From JADJPO01 sp963724535 (GTDB taxonomy: Bacteria; Actinomycetota; Actinomycetes; Actinomycetales; Kineosporiaceae), in assembly GCA_963724535.1 (NCBI GenBank), contig CAVRVD010000013.1, positions 372,001-436,000 of the forward strand: a stretch of DNA of 64,000 nt, given 5' to 3'. A program made the position numbers and the translations under genes. This document shows, piece by piece, positions 1 to 8,756 of the stretch. Numbering within the stretch: position 1 is the stretch's first letter; each line of letters opens with the position of its first letter. Below the pieces are notes generated by a model, which saw nothing but the letters and a program-made list of their open reading frames with translations, ran no database searches and was not told the DNA's origin.

Positions 1-1234
1 GATCCCGTCGCTGATCGCGACCGGGAGACCGTACCCGGAGGCCGGAGCGGGCATCGACGATCCTCATCTGCCGCGCGCGCTGCGTCTGCTGGCCGAGGCG
101 GCGCGTGCCGCCACGGACCCGCGGCAGGCCGTCCCTGCCTTCATCGAGGCGGCCGAGGCCCTCGAGAGCGACCCGCCCGAGCTGGTCCTGCCCGACTCCG
201 CGCACGCACTCGGAGCGCTCGTCGCGGTCAGCGGCGGCGACGCTGCGACCGCCGAACGCCTGCTCCACCGGGCGATCGCAACGGGAGTCGGCGGACCGGT
301 CGCCGTCGACCGGCACCGCCTGCTGCTCGGCTGGGTCCGGATGCGGGTGGGCCGGTACGACACCGCTCTCGCCGAGGTGCAGCGAGATGACTCGTCCCAT
401 CTCGGCGGCCGGGACCGGGTGGTGCAGGCCGCGCTGCTCGCCGGGCTCGCCCGGCGGTCGGGCGACATCGCCCGGATGCGCCAGGCGTGGACCGCCGTCG
501 AGCCCGTGCTGGCCCGCCGGGCGGTGGACCTGTTCCACGTCGAGGTGGTCGAGGAGCTCGCCGTGGCCGCCGCGCGTCTGCACCATCCCCAGCGGATCGA
601 ACCGGTGCTCGCGCTGCTCGAGCAGTACCTGGCCGGGCTCGGCGGACCGACTGCGTGGGCCCGCGCACTCGGCTGGACCCGCCTCCAGATGGCCGTCGCC
701 GCCGACGATGCGACTCTCGCGGACGCCGCCGCCGACCGGCTGGAGCGGACCGGGTCCGGCCCGGGCGGCCCGGACGCTCGAACCGGGGCGGCCCGGGTGT
801 GGGCCTCGGTGGTGTCCGGCACGGTGGACGAGACGGCCGTCACCTCAGCCGTCGACGGCCTCGCCGGCCTGGACCTGCCGTGGGAAGCCTCGCGGCTGGC
901 CGGGCAGGCGGCGATCAACAGCACCGACGCGACCGCCGCTCGTCGACTCCTGGAGCGGGCGCGGGAGCTGTCGAGCCCCGAGGCCCGCGGCTCCGCACCC
1001 TCCGGTCCCACGCCCGGCGTCACGTCGGATGCGCAGGGCGCCCGCGCGGGCCTGTCCGAGCGCGAGGTGGAGGTGGCCCGACTCGTCCTCGAGGGGCGAA
1101 CCCACCGCGAGATCGGATCCCAGCTGTACCTGTCGCCGAAGACGGTCGAGCACCACGTCGCGCGGATCCGCACCAAGCTCGGTGCGACCACCCGGGCCGA
1201 GCTGCTGGCGTCCCTGCGCGATCTTCTGCCCTGA
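1..1234 (+). CDS. LuxR-type transcriptional regulator, C-terminal part (start lies before the window)
   Basis: An open frame runs from base 2 without a stop to 1234, so the true start and probably a large N-terminal domain are outside the window. What is visible is about 345 residues of Ala/Leu-rich helical sequence resembling the TPR-like middle of large MalT/LuxR (LAL) regulators. It ends in a LuxR/GerE helix-turn-helix of about 60 residues (LSEREVEVARLVLEG ... LSPKTVEHHVARI). It lies directly upstream of the iniB/iniA/iniC-like genes on the same strand. In Mycobacterium a large regulator of this architecture (IniR) controls iniBAC, so this is the likely activator of the next genes. That role is inference from position and family. 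An internal ATG at 341 is not credible as the start because the coding pattern continues upstream. Confidence 0.85.
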   Translation, partial: IPSLIATGRPYPEAGAGIDDPHLPRALRLLAEAARAATDPRQAVPAFIEAAEALESDPPELVLPDSAHALGALVAVSGGDAATAERLLHRAIATGVGGPVAVDRHRLLLGWVRMRVGRYDTALAEVQRDDSSHLGGRDRVVQAALLAGLARRSGDIARMRQAWTAVEPVLARRAVDLFHVEVVEELAVAAARLHHPQRIEPVLALLEQYLAGLGGPTAWARALGWTRLQMAVAADDATLADAAADRLERTGSGPGGPDARTGAARVWASVVSGTVDETAVTSAVDGLAGLDLPWEASRLAGQAAINSTDATAARRLLERARELSSPEARGSAPSGPTPGVTSDAQGARAGLSEREVEVARLVLEGRTHREIGSQLYLSPKTVEHHVARIRTKLGATTRAELLASLRDLLP

Positions 1235-1525
1235 ACGACCTGGTCACCGCCGGGAAGGAGCACTTTCGGCTACAGGCTGCCGACCTGCTGGTTACCGCCT
1301 GCAGCCACCCGGCCAAGTCGTGGACGGCGGCCCTCACCAGGGTGGAGAGTGTCTCGACTCCCCGCGTTTCGGCCCGTGCGCGGCGTCCCGGGCCTCGGGC
1401 TGTATCAGGGGCCCCCTGTCCCTGCTCCAGGGTAGGGGGACAGCCCCGATGCCCCCGCGGGTCGGGTCGTACCAGGATCGACGCATAGCCAGTCAGAGCG
1501 GCTGGCCAGACCTGAGGAGACAGTC
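1235..1525 (+). promoter_or_regulatory. Intergenic control region upstream of the iniB-like gene
   Basis: This 291-base gap has no convincing gene. It holds a G/C-rich symmetrical patch: CCCTG-N3-CAGGG at 1420-1432, flanked by CTGTCCC at 1416-1422 and GGGACAG at 1437-1443. Such dyads suit a LuxR-type activator site or an RNA hairpin in the leader. GAGGAGA just before 1526 is the ribosome binding site of the next gene. No clear -35/-10 pair was found. Confidence 0.35.
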
Positions 1526-2533
1526 ATGGTGAATGTGGTGGACCTGATCAAGCAGTTCATCGAGAACCTGATGAACGACCCGGCGACGGCGGCCCAGTTC
1601 GCGGGCGACCCGATGGGGGTCATGGCCGCGCAGGGGATCTCCGAGGAGGACCTGAGTGGCGTCGACGTCTACCAGCTCGCCGGCGAGGTGTGCTCGACCG
1701 GTGACGTCCCCGAGGGGGCGCGCAGCGCCTGGCAGGGCTACTCGAGCGGCTCCTCCAGCACCGGCGGCGGCTACACCCCTGCGCCTGCCGGACCGGCACC
1801 GGCCAACCACTCGGTGGAGCACGTCGTCCAGCAGCTGCAGACCGTGACCTACGTGACCTACCAGGACGACCACAGCATCACCCAGACGATCATCGACAAC
1901 TCCGTCGACAACTCGATCGACAACTCCGTCGACTTCGACGTCAGCGGCGACGTGCACGGCGACATCGACGTCGACGTGGACAACGCCAACGCGGTCGGGG
2001 ACGGCTCGGTCGCGACCGCCGGCGAGAACAACGACGTCAACGCGGCGACCGGGGACCAGGCACAGGTCATCGACGGCGACAACTACGGACAGGCCAACAC
2101 CGGCGACGGCGCGGTGCAGGCGTTCGGCGACATCAATGCTCCGGTCAACACCGGCACCAACACGGGCATCATCGCCGACGGCGACGTCGAGAACGCCGTG
2201 GTGGGAGACGGCAACACCGTGACCCAGGTCCAGAACGAGGGCAACGACGCCGTGTTCGGCTTCGGCGAGGGCGACGTCACGACCCAGGAGAACAACATCA
2301 ACAACTCGACGCTCAACAACTCCAACGTGGGCAACGAGCAGGGCGAGGGCGACCTGTACCAGGATGCGTCGCAGAAGCTGGAGATCGACCTGGGCCGCGG
2401 GGACGGGCGAGGGGACGATCACCCCGACACGATGACCCGCTTCCAGGACGACGCACCGGACCCGGTGTTCGCACCGCAGCTCGACAGCGAGCCGAAGCCT
2501 GCGGTCGACGAGGACGCCGCGGACCTGAGCTGA
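1526..2533 (+). CDS. IniB-like protein with Asp/Asn/Gly-rich repeat region
   Basis: A protein of 335 residues. Residues 1-65 resemble the IniB N-terminal domain (VDLIKQFIENLMNDPATAAQF, with Asp-Pro and Gly-Ile-Ser turns). About residues 110-275 are low complexity, dominated by D, N, G, V and T with loose repeats such as DNSVDN, GDGxV and NTGTNTG, and almost no Lys or Cys. This composition resembles secreted or beta-solenoid-forming proteins. No signal peptide or transmembrane segment is visible. ATG follows GAGGAGA with good spacing. It is first in the iniB-iniA-iniC-like order that in mycobacteria is induced by cell-wall inhibitors. Its biochemical role is unknown. Confidence 0.8.
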   Translation: MVNVVDLIKQFIENLMNDPATAAQFAGDPMGVMAAQGISEEDLSGVDVYQLAGEVCSTGDVPEGARSAWQGYSSGSSSTGGGYTPAPAGPAPANHSVEHVVQQLQTVTYVTYQDDHSITQTIIDNSVDNSIDNSVDFDVSGDVHGDIDVDVDNANAVGDGSVATAGENNDVNAATGDQAQVIDGDNYGQANTGDGAVQAFGDINAPVNTGTNTGIIADGDVENAVVGDGNTVTQVQNEGNDAVFGFGEGDVTTQENNINNSTLNNSNVGNEQGEGDLYQDASQKLEIDLGRGDGRGDDHPDTMTRFQDDAPDPVFAPQLDSEPKPAVDEDAADLS

Positions 2534-2621
2534 GCATGACGAGGGCGGCGACCGGGTCGAGAGCGGACATCGCTCCCGGCCCGGCGTCGTGCCCGCCGCC
2601 GGCGAGAGGCAGGGAGGGACG

Positions 2622-4448
2622 ATGAGCGACCAGGCACTGGCCGCGGCGAGGACCGTGCTGGACCTGGGGATCGCGGCCTGCCGTGCCTACGACCGCTCCG
2701 ACCTGCGCACCCGGCTGGAGGCGGCCGGGGCGCCGCTGGCCGACCCGAGCATCACCGTCGTCGTCGCCGGCGAGTTCAAGCAGGGCAAGAGCTCGCTGGT
2801 CAACGCGCTGCTGGGGGCCACCGTGTGTCCGGTGGACGACGACGTGGCCACCGCGGTGCCCACCCACATCCGGCACGGCGCCGAGCCACTCGCCGAACTC
2901 GTCCTGGACGGCGAGCCCCCCGGCCGCGAGGCCGTCCCGCTCGACCAGGTGCACCGGTACATCGTGGAGGCCGGCGCGAACGGGACCCGGGCCATGCCGA
3001 CCGGGGCGGGCGGGGAACGAGTGCTCGCCCTCGACGTCCGGTTGCCGCGCAGCATGCTCGCCGGCGGCCTGGTCGTCGTCGACACCCCCGGGGTCGGTGG
3101 GCTCGGGTCGCCGGCTGCGGCGTCCAGCCTGGGGCTGGTGTCCCTGGCCGACGCGGTCCTGTTCGTCACCGACGCCTCCCAGGAGCTGACCGGCTCCGAG
3201 TTCGGCTTCCTGAGCCAGGCCCGGCAGCTCTGCGAGACGGTCGCCGTGGTGCTCACCAAGAAGGACCTCTACCCCGCGTGGCGCACGATCCGCGAGCTCG
3301 ACGAGTCCCACCTCGACGGTAAGAACCTGCACGACGGCGCGCTCGGCGTGCTGCCGGTCTCCTCGACGCTGCGCGCGCATGCGGTGAAGGGCAAGGACGC
3401 CGAGCTGAACCACGAGTCCGGCTTCCCCGCCCTGGTCAGCTTCGTCCGCGACCAGGTCGGCGGGGGCGCGGCCGAGCAGCTGGCCGCCCGGGCCGCCGGC
3501 GAGGTGGTGGAGGTCTGCCGGCAGCTGGAGTCACAGTTCGAGGCGGAACGCGCCGCGCTGGCCGACCCGGAGGCCGCTCAGAAGGTGGTCGACGACCTGA
3601 CCGCCGTCAAGGCGCAGGTGGAGGCACTCAAGCACGCAGCCGCCCGGTGGAGCCAGACCCTCAACGACGGGATCGCCGACCTCGGCTCGGACATCGACCA
3701 CGACCTTCGGGCGAGGATTCGCGCACTTCTGCAGGACGCCGACGAGGCGATCGACGCCGCCGACCCCGCCGACTCGTGGTCGGAGCTGGAGGCGTGGGTC
3801 CGCGCCCGAACCTCGCACGAGCTGGTCGCCAACTACACCCAGCTGCGCGACCGGGCGACCGTGCTCAGCGAGCAGGTGGCCGAGCACTTCCGCCAGGCCT
3901 CGTCATCGGCCCTCGACCGGTTCGCCGTCTACCACCCCGAGCCGCTGCTGGCGCAGACGATGGGCGGCAAGGACGTCGAGCTGGGGAAGATGAGCGTCGG
4001 CAAGCAGACCATGGTCGCCCTGCGCAGCAGCTACGGCGGCGCACTGATGTTCACCATGCTGAGCAGCATGGCCGGGGTGGCCCTCGGCCCGATCGGGATC
4101 GGGATCGGGCTGATCATGGGTCACCGCGGCCTGCGCGAGGAGAAGAAGCGCCAGCTCACCCAGCGCCGGGGGCAGGCGAAGAACTCGGTGCGGCGCTACT
4201 GCGACGAGGTCAGCTTCGTCACCGGCAAGGACTCGCGGGACACCCTGCGCCGCATCCAGCGCCAACTGCGCGACTACTACAGTGCCCGGGCCGAGGAGCT
4301 CAACCGCTCGACGAACGAGGCGCTCAAGGCGGCCTCGGACATCGCCCGGCAGTCGCAGGGTGAGCGCGAGCAGCGGCTGCGCAACCTCGACGCCGAGCTG
4401 AATCGGCTCCGCCAGCTCCGGGCCCGGGCCGGGGCGGTGGGCCGGTGA
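2622..4448 (+). CDS. Dynamin-like GTPase, IniA-like
   Basis: A protein of 608 residues. GTPase motifs are complete: G1 GEFKQGKS at 50-57, G3 DTPG at 154-157 and G4 TKKD at 212-215. A long helical stalk follows. A hydrophobic Gly-rich stretch at about 471-503 (LSSMAGVALGPIGIGIGLIM) could act as the membrane-inserting paddle typical of bacterial dynamin-like proteins, and a charged coiled-coil tail ends the protein. The start at 2622 is chosen because AGGGAGGG precedes it; an in-frame GTG at 2589 has no such site. The stop overlaps the start of the IniC-like gene (GTGA), suggesting translational coupling and a two-dynamin complex. Membrane remodelling or repair under envelope stress is the expected role by analogy with mycobacterial IniA. 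Confidence 0.88.
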   Translation: MSDQALAAARTVLDLGIAACRAYDRSDLRTRLEAAGAPLADPSITVVVAGEFKQGKSSLVNALLGATVCPVDDDVATAVPTHIRHGAEPLAELVLDGEPPGREAVPLDQVHRYIVEAGANGTRAMPTGAGGERVLALDVRLPRSMLAGGLVVVDTPGVGGLGSPAAASSLGLVSLADAVLFVTDASQELTGSEFGFLSQARQLCETVAVVLTKKDLYPAWRTIRELDESHLDGKNLHDGALGVLPVSSTLRAHAVKGKDAELNHESGFPALVSFVRDQVGGGAAEQLAARAAGEVVEVCRQLESQFEAERAALADPEAAQKVVDDLTAVKAQVEALKHAAARWSQTLNDGIADLGSDIDHDLRARIRALLQDADEAIDAADPADSWSELEAWVRARTSHELVANYTQLRDRATVLSEQVAEHFRQASSSALDRFAVYHPEPLLAQTMGGKDVELGKMSVGKQTMVALRSSYGGALMFTMLSSMAGVALGPIGIGIGLIMGHRGLREEKKRQLTQRRGQAKNSVRRYCDEVSFVTGKDSRDTLRRIQRQLRDYYSARAEELNRSTNEALKAASDIARQSQGEREQRLRNLDAELNRLRQLRARAGAVGR

Positions 4449-5917
4449 TCCTGGTCGACCGCACCCGCAGCGTGCTGGCGCAGGCGCTGGAGGTCTACCG
4501 GGGCAGCCGGCACGAGCCGGCTCTCGGGCAGGCCCGGGACCGCCTCGACGGCCCCCTGCGGGTGGCGATCGCCGGCCGGGTGAAGTCCGGCAAGTCGACA
4601 CTGCTGAACGCCCTGGTCGGGGAACGGCTCGCCCCCACCGACGCCGGCGAGTGCACCCGCATCATCACCTGGTACCAGGACGGGCACACCTACTCGGTGA
4701 CCATCCATCCCCGCGGCGGGCAGCCCCGCCCGGCCCGGTTCACCCGCGAGACGGGGGCGCTCGAGATCGACCTGGCCGGCCTCGACCCGGCTCGGATCGA
4801 CCAGCTCGTGGTCACCTGGCCCTCCCAGGAGCTGCGCCGGGCCACGCTCATCGACACTCCGGGGCTCGGCTCGCTCTCCGAGCAGCTCGCGAACCGGGCC
4901 CAGGACTGGCTCACCCCGGTCGAGGACGACGAGGCGCCGGCCGACGCCGTGCTCTACCTGATGAAGCACCTGCACTCGAGCGACCTGGACTTCCTGACCG
5001 CCTTCCACGACGCCGATGCCGCGCCGCCCAACCCGATCAACGCGATCGGGGTGCTGTCCCGGGCCGACGAGATCGGTGCCGGAAGGCTGGATGCGATGGC
5101 CTCCGCGCGCCGGATCGCCACCCGGCTCTCCGCCGAGCCCTCGGTGCGCCGGCTGGTGCAGACGGTCGTGCCGGTGGCGGGGCTGCTCGCCGAGACCGCG
5201 ACGACCCTCACCGAGGACGAGGTGGCCCTGCTGCGAAAGGTCGCCGACCGCCCGCCTCGGGAGGTCGAGGGCCTGCTGCTCTCCGTCGACCGGTTCGCCG
5301 AGTCGATGCCGGAGCTCGGGCTGACCTCGATCGAGCGGCAGCAGCTGCTCGACCGGTTCGGCCTGTTCGGGGTCAAGCTGGCCAGCACGTTGCTGCGGCG
5401 CGGGGTCGCCGCCACCGCCACCGAGCTGTCCCGCGAGCTCGCCGAGCGCAGTGGGATCGATGCTCTGGCCGACCTGCTGCGCTCGCTGTTCTTCGAGCGG
5501 CGCGAGGTGCTCAAGAGCCGGTCGGCACTGCTCGGGCTGGACACGCTGCTGCGCACCGACCCCCGGCCGGCCGGGGCAGGTCTGGCCGCGCAGGTCGAGG
5601 AGATCCTCTCCTCGGCGCACCCGTTCAACGAGCTGCGGGTGCTCTCCTCGGTGCGGGCCGGCTGGGTGGCCGGCAGACCCGAGGTGCTCGCCGACCTCGA
5701 GGCGGTGGTCGGTGGCGCCGGCGCGAAGACCCATGTCCGGCTCGGCGTGGCCGAGGACAGCGGACCGGGCGAGCTGCGCGCCGCGGCCGAGCAGGCCCTG
5801 GTCCGTTGGCAGCGACGCGCGGAGAACCCGCTGACCGGCCATCACCTCGTGGTGGCGTCGCGGGTCGCCGTCCGCTCGTGCGAGGGCATTCTCGCGGAGC
5901 TCAGCCGTGACCGGTGA
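4445..5917 (+). CDS. Dynamin-like GTPase, IniC-like
   Basis: A protein of 490 residues starting at a GTG that overlaps the previous stop by four bases. G1 GRVKSGKS is at 44-51, G3 DTPG at 137-140 and a G4-like SRAD at 205-208. After the GTPase domain the chain is helical and lacks the long hydrophobic paddle of its upstream neighbour, as expected of IniC relative to IniA. Paired dynamins in one operon often work as heteromers, one with and one without a membrane paddle. No separate ribosome binding site is obvious, so translation probably depends on the iniA-like gene. The family assignment is firm; membrane function is by analogy. Confidence 0.85.
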   Translation: MILVDRTRSVLAQALEVYRGSRHEPALGQARDRLDGPLRVAIAGRVKSGKSTLLNALVGERLAPTDAGECTRIITWYQDGHTYSVTIHPRGGQPRPARFTRETGALEIDLAGLDPARIDQLVVTWPSQELRRATLIDTPGLGSLSEQLANRAQDWLTPVEDDEAPADAVLYLMKHLHSSDLDFLTAFHDADAAPPNPINAIGVLSRADEIGAGRLDAMASARRIATRLSAEPSVRRLVQTVVPVAGLLAETATTLTEDEVALLRKVADRPPREVEGLLLSVDRFAESMPELGLTSIERQQLLDRFGLFGVKLASTLLRRGVAATATELSRELAERSGIDALADLLRSLFFERREVLKSRSALLGLDTLLRTDPRPAGAGLAAQVEEILSSAHPFNELRVLSSVRAGWVAGRPEVLADLEAVVGGAGAKTHVRLGVAEDSGPGELRAAAEQALVRWQRRAENPLTGHHLVVASRVAVRSCEGILAELSRDR

Positions 5918-5942
5918 CCCCTTGGGCGCGGCCTGCGCGCCC

Positions 5943-6584
5943 CTACCAGGACGGCAGCGCGTCGTCCGGGGACTCGTCGTCCGCTCCGTCGTCCGGTGCG
6001 TCGAGGGGACCCGCAGGCGACCCGTCGGCGAACCCATCGTCGAGCCCGTCGTCCAGGACGGGCCCGGGGTCGAGCTCCACGTCGGCCGGCAGATCATCGC
6101 CCGGCAGATCATCGGCGGGCGGGTCGGTGTCGTGCCGGGGCCGGGTGACGCTCGTCAGGTCCACGCCTCCACCGAAGTCGAGATCCACGTCGTGATGGTC
6201 GTCGGGGAGCTCGCTGGGCGTCGGGGGGACCGGCGACGCGTCGAGGGCGGCGGCGTCGTCCAGATCGCCCGGATCGACGAGCTCGTCGAGCGCCTCGACC
6301 GGCGACGCCGCACCGATCAGCTCCAGACCCCACGCCGGGTCTGCACCGGCCGGGTCCCCGTCCCCGTCGAGGCCGGCAGCGCTCTGCGCGGTCACGAACG
6401 GTGCGAGCTGCTCGGCGAGGGCCGGCGGCGCCACCGCGGCGAAGCTCACCATCGCCTCGGTCACCAGGTCCGGTGGCAGGTCCCCGTGGCCCGCCGCGCG
6501 CAGCGCCCGGTGGGCGTCGGTGGCCGCCTCACCCGCGCCGACGAGGTCATCGAGCACCGAACGCAGGGGCCGCACCGGATCCAT
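5943..6584 (-). CDS. Acidic conserved protein of the ini-like locus, unknown function
   Basis: A protein of 213 residues read from ATG at 6584. The N-terminal 80 residues are helical (LRSVLDDLVGAGEAATDAHR), and the remainder is extremely Asp/Pro-rich (PADDLPGDDLPADVELDPGP), so the C-terminal half is probably disordered and strongly negative. No enzyme motif, signal peptide or membrane segment is visible. It faces the iniC-like gene with a 25-base gap and is divergent from the Hsp70 gene. A -10-like TACACT six bases before the ATG suggests a leaderless transcript. I do not recognise the family. It might be a partner or client of the neighbouring Hsp70 or dynamins, but that is only positional inference. 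Confidence 0.65.
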   Translation of the reverse strand: MDPVRPLRSVLDDLVGAGEAATDAHRALRAAGHGDLPPDLVTEAMVSFAAVAPPALAEQLAPFVTAQSAAGLDGDGDPAGADPAWGLELIGAASPVEALDELVDPGDLDDAAALDASPVPPTPSELPDDHHDVDLDFGGGVDLTSVTRPRHDTDPPADDLPGDDLPADVELDPGPVLDDGLDDGFADGSPAGPLDAPDDGADDESPDDALPSW

Positions 6585-6590
6585 CGGCCC

Positions 6591-6596
6591 AGTGTA
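6591..6596 (-). promoter_or_regulatory. -10-like TACACT, probable leaderless promoter
   Basis: On the minus strand TACACT ends six bases before the ATG at 6584, which would put the transcription start at or next to the start codon. There is no ribosome binding site upstream of this ATG, consistent with leaderless initiation. No clear -35 was seen. Confidence 0.4.
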
Positions 6597-6776
6597 GGAA
6601 CCACGCCCGGTACGGGGGTTCGGGGACATCCCCCTGATGACCCCCCACTTGGCCGCCAGGCCTGGGCCAGGCACGGTGCTCCTGCCTAGCATCGATCACG
6701 TCGGCACCACCGATTGGACCCGCGGCACCGACAGGACCACTCCGACTCAGCGCACGGCAGACCTGGGAGCATCGCG

Positions 6777-8756
6777 ATGTACGCACTCGGCATCGACCTC
6801 GGTACGACGTTCAGCGCGGCAGCGACCTGGCGCGACGGGCGGGCCGAGGTCGCCTCCCTCGGTAGCCGCGGGGCGGCGATCCCGTCCGTGGTGCTGCTGC
6901 GCGAGGACGAAACGATGGTCACCGGAGAGGCGGCCAACCGCCGGGGCCTGACCGAGCCGCACCGGGTCGCCCGGGAGTTCAAGCGGCGGATGGGCGACAC
7001 CACGCCGATCCTGCTCGGTGGGACGCCGTACTCGGCCGAGGCGCTCTCGGGGCGGATGCTGCGCTCGATGGTGGACGAGGTCGTGGCTCGCGAGGGCGGC
7101 CAGCCGTCGGCGATCTGCGTCTGCCATCCGGCGAACTGGGGGCCGTACAAGACCGACCTGCTGCGCCAGGCCGTCCGGATCGCCGACCTGGAGCCGCCGG
7201 TCACCCTGATCACCGAGCCCGAGGCCGCTGCCGTCTTCTACGCCCATCAGCAGCGCCTTCCGGCGGGCGCCGTGGTCGCCGTCTACGACCTGGGCGGCGG
7301 CACGTTCGACGCGGCCGTGCTGCGCAAGACGGACACCGGTTTCGCCCTGCTCGGTCAGCCCGAGGGCATCGAGCGGCTGGGCGGGATCGACATCGACGCC
7401 GCCGTGTTCGCCCACGTGAGTGCCGCCCTCGGCGGTGCGCTCGGGCAGCTCGACGAGGACGACCCGGCCGCGATCGCCGCCGTCGCCCGGCTCCGGGAGG
7501 AGTGCACCCAGGCCAAGGAGGCGCTCTCGGCGGACACCGACGCCACCGTGCCGGTGATCCTGCCCAACCTGGTCACCGAGGTGCGGTTGACCCGCGCCGA
7601 GCTTGAGTCGATGGTCCGCCCGGCCCTGCACGACACCATCGGAGCGCTGCGCCGGGCGCTTCGCTCGGCGGGCGTCAGCGCCGAGGAGCTGCACTCGGTG
7701 CTCCTGGTCGGCGGGTCGTCGCGGATCCCGGTGGTGGCCCAGATGGTCGGCTCGGAGCTCGGTCGCCCGGTGGCCGTCGACGCCCATCCCAAGCATGCGA
7801 TCGCACTCGGCGCGGCCTGGGTGGCCAGCGGCGCGCCGATCGAGTCCGCGGACGCCCCGGCGCCCGCGCCGACCCGCGGCCCGGCGCCCGTCACCAGCCC
7901 GGTCGGGGTCACGGCTCCCGCGATGGGTGCCGTCGCTGCCGGCGCCGCCGCCTCGGGCGCGGTCACTGGCTCGGACCACCCGCCCGCCCAGGTCCCGCCC
8001 GTGCAGGTGCCGCCCATCGCCGCGCCGGCAGCGGCCGCCGGCGCAGCGTCGCCCGGCCCGTCTGGTCCGTCCTACCGGCAGGCGGCACAGACCGAGTTCG
8101 TGCAGCGCTACGACCCCGACGCCTTCCCCCCGGCGGGCGACCGCTTCTTCTCCGACCAGCACCCGCCCCGGCGCACGGCCTGGCGGAACCCGGCCCTGGC
8201 GGCCGGCGCCGCCGTCCTGATCGCCGGCGGTGTCTTCGCGTGGAGCCAGCTCCGTCCCGACGGTACCGATGCGGTGAGCGCCACGTCGGGGCCCTCGGTT
8301 GCGGTCAGCCCCTCCGCGGCGACCGGCGCCGCCGCGCCGACCCCGACCGCCTCCGCCCTGCCCCTCGACGAGCAGTGCACCGACGCGATCAAGGCCAACA
8401 CCCGATGGGTCTGCCTCACCTCGGCGACGTTCGACGGAACCACCCTGACCATCGACTACGACGCGGAGTTCGCCGGTAGTACCCCGAACGTCGCCGGCGG
8501 TTTCCACCTGCACATCTACGGCGGGGACGGCACCACCCCGCCCGCCGAGGTGATGGGCACGCAGGCCGAGAACCGGGGCCCCTGGTACGTCGAGGACCAG
8601 AACCCCTCGGTCGTCGAGGTCGGCAGCCCCCAGTTCCAGAAGATCGGCGACAAACCCAAGGTGTGCGCGCGGATCGCCAACTCCAAGCACGCGTTGGAGC
8701 GCGACACCAACGACGGGTTCGCGACCGGCAACTGCGTGCCGATCACCACGACCTGA
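6777..8756 (+). CDS. Membrane-tethered Hsp70-type ATPase with extracytoplasmic domain
   Basis: A protein of 659 residues. Residues 1 to about 360 form an Hsp70/actin-type ATPase: phosphate-1 GIDLGTTFS at 5-13, phosphate-2 VYDLGGGTFDAA at 169-180 and adenosine motif LLVGGSSRIPVV near 310. There is no DnaK-type substrate-binding domain. Instead a Pro/Ala linker (about 365-465) leads to one transmembrane helix (about 472-493, LAAGAAVLIAGGVFAW). A C-terminal domain outside the membrane follows, with four Cys that could form two disulfides. ATG 6777 is preferred because GGGAG precedes it and the ATPase fold starts at once. It lies beside the ini-like genes. The topology suggests coupling of cytoplasmic ATP binding to an external sensor domain; this is inference. 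Confidence 0.85.
   Translation: MYALGIDLGTTFSAAATWRDGRAEVASLGSRGAAIPSVVLLREDETMVTGEAANRRGLTEPHRVAREFKRRMGDTTPILLGGTPYSAEALSGRMLRSMVDEVVAREGGQPSAICVCHPANWGPYKTDLLRQAVRIADLEPPVTLITEPEAAAVFYAHQQRLPAGAVVAVYDLGGGTFDAAVLRKTDTGFALLGQPEGIERLGGIDIDAAVFAHVSAALGGALGQLDEDDPAAIAAVARLREECTQAKEALSADTDATVPVILPNLVTEVRLTRAELESMVRPALHDTIGALRRALRSAGVSAEELHSVLLVGGSSRIPVVAQMVGSELGRPVAVDAHPKHAIALGAAWVASGAPIESADAPAPAPTRGPAPVTSPVGVTAPAMGAVAAGAAASGAVTGSDHPPAQVPPVQVPPIAAPAAAAGAASPGPSGPSYRQAAQTEFVQRYDPDAFPPAGDRFFSDQHPPRRTAWRNPALAAGAAVLIAGGVFAWSQLRPDGTDAVSATSGPSVAVSPSAATGAAAPTPTASALPLDEQCTDAIKANTRWVCLTSATFDGTTLTIDYDAEFAGSTPNVAGGFHLHIYGGDGTTPPAEVMGTQAENRGPWYVEDQNPSVVEVGSPQFQKIGDKPKVCARIANSKHALERDTNDGFATGNCVPITTT

Noticed and set aside
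105..1532. Long plus-strand frame overlapping the LuxR-type gene
   Set aside because: Arg/Ser/Pro-rich translation with no domain; it is an out-of-frame shadow of the regulator, whose frame has the helix-turn-helix.
1493..2422. Minus-strand frame across the IniB-like gene
   Set aside because: Val/Asp/Arg-rich complement of a D/N-rich coding sequence; no start site or known domain.
4277..6112. Minus-strand frame of 611 codons across the iniC-like gene
   Set aside because: It mirrors a gene with clear GTPase motifs; GC-rich complement frames are commonly open.
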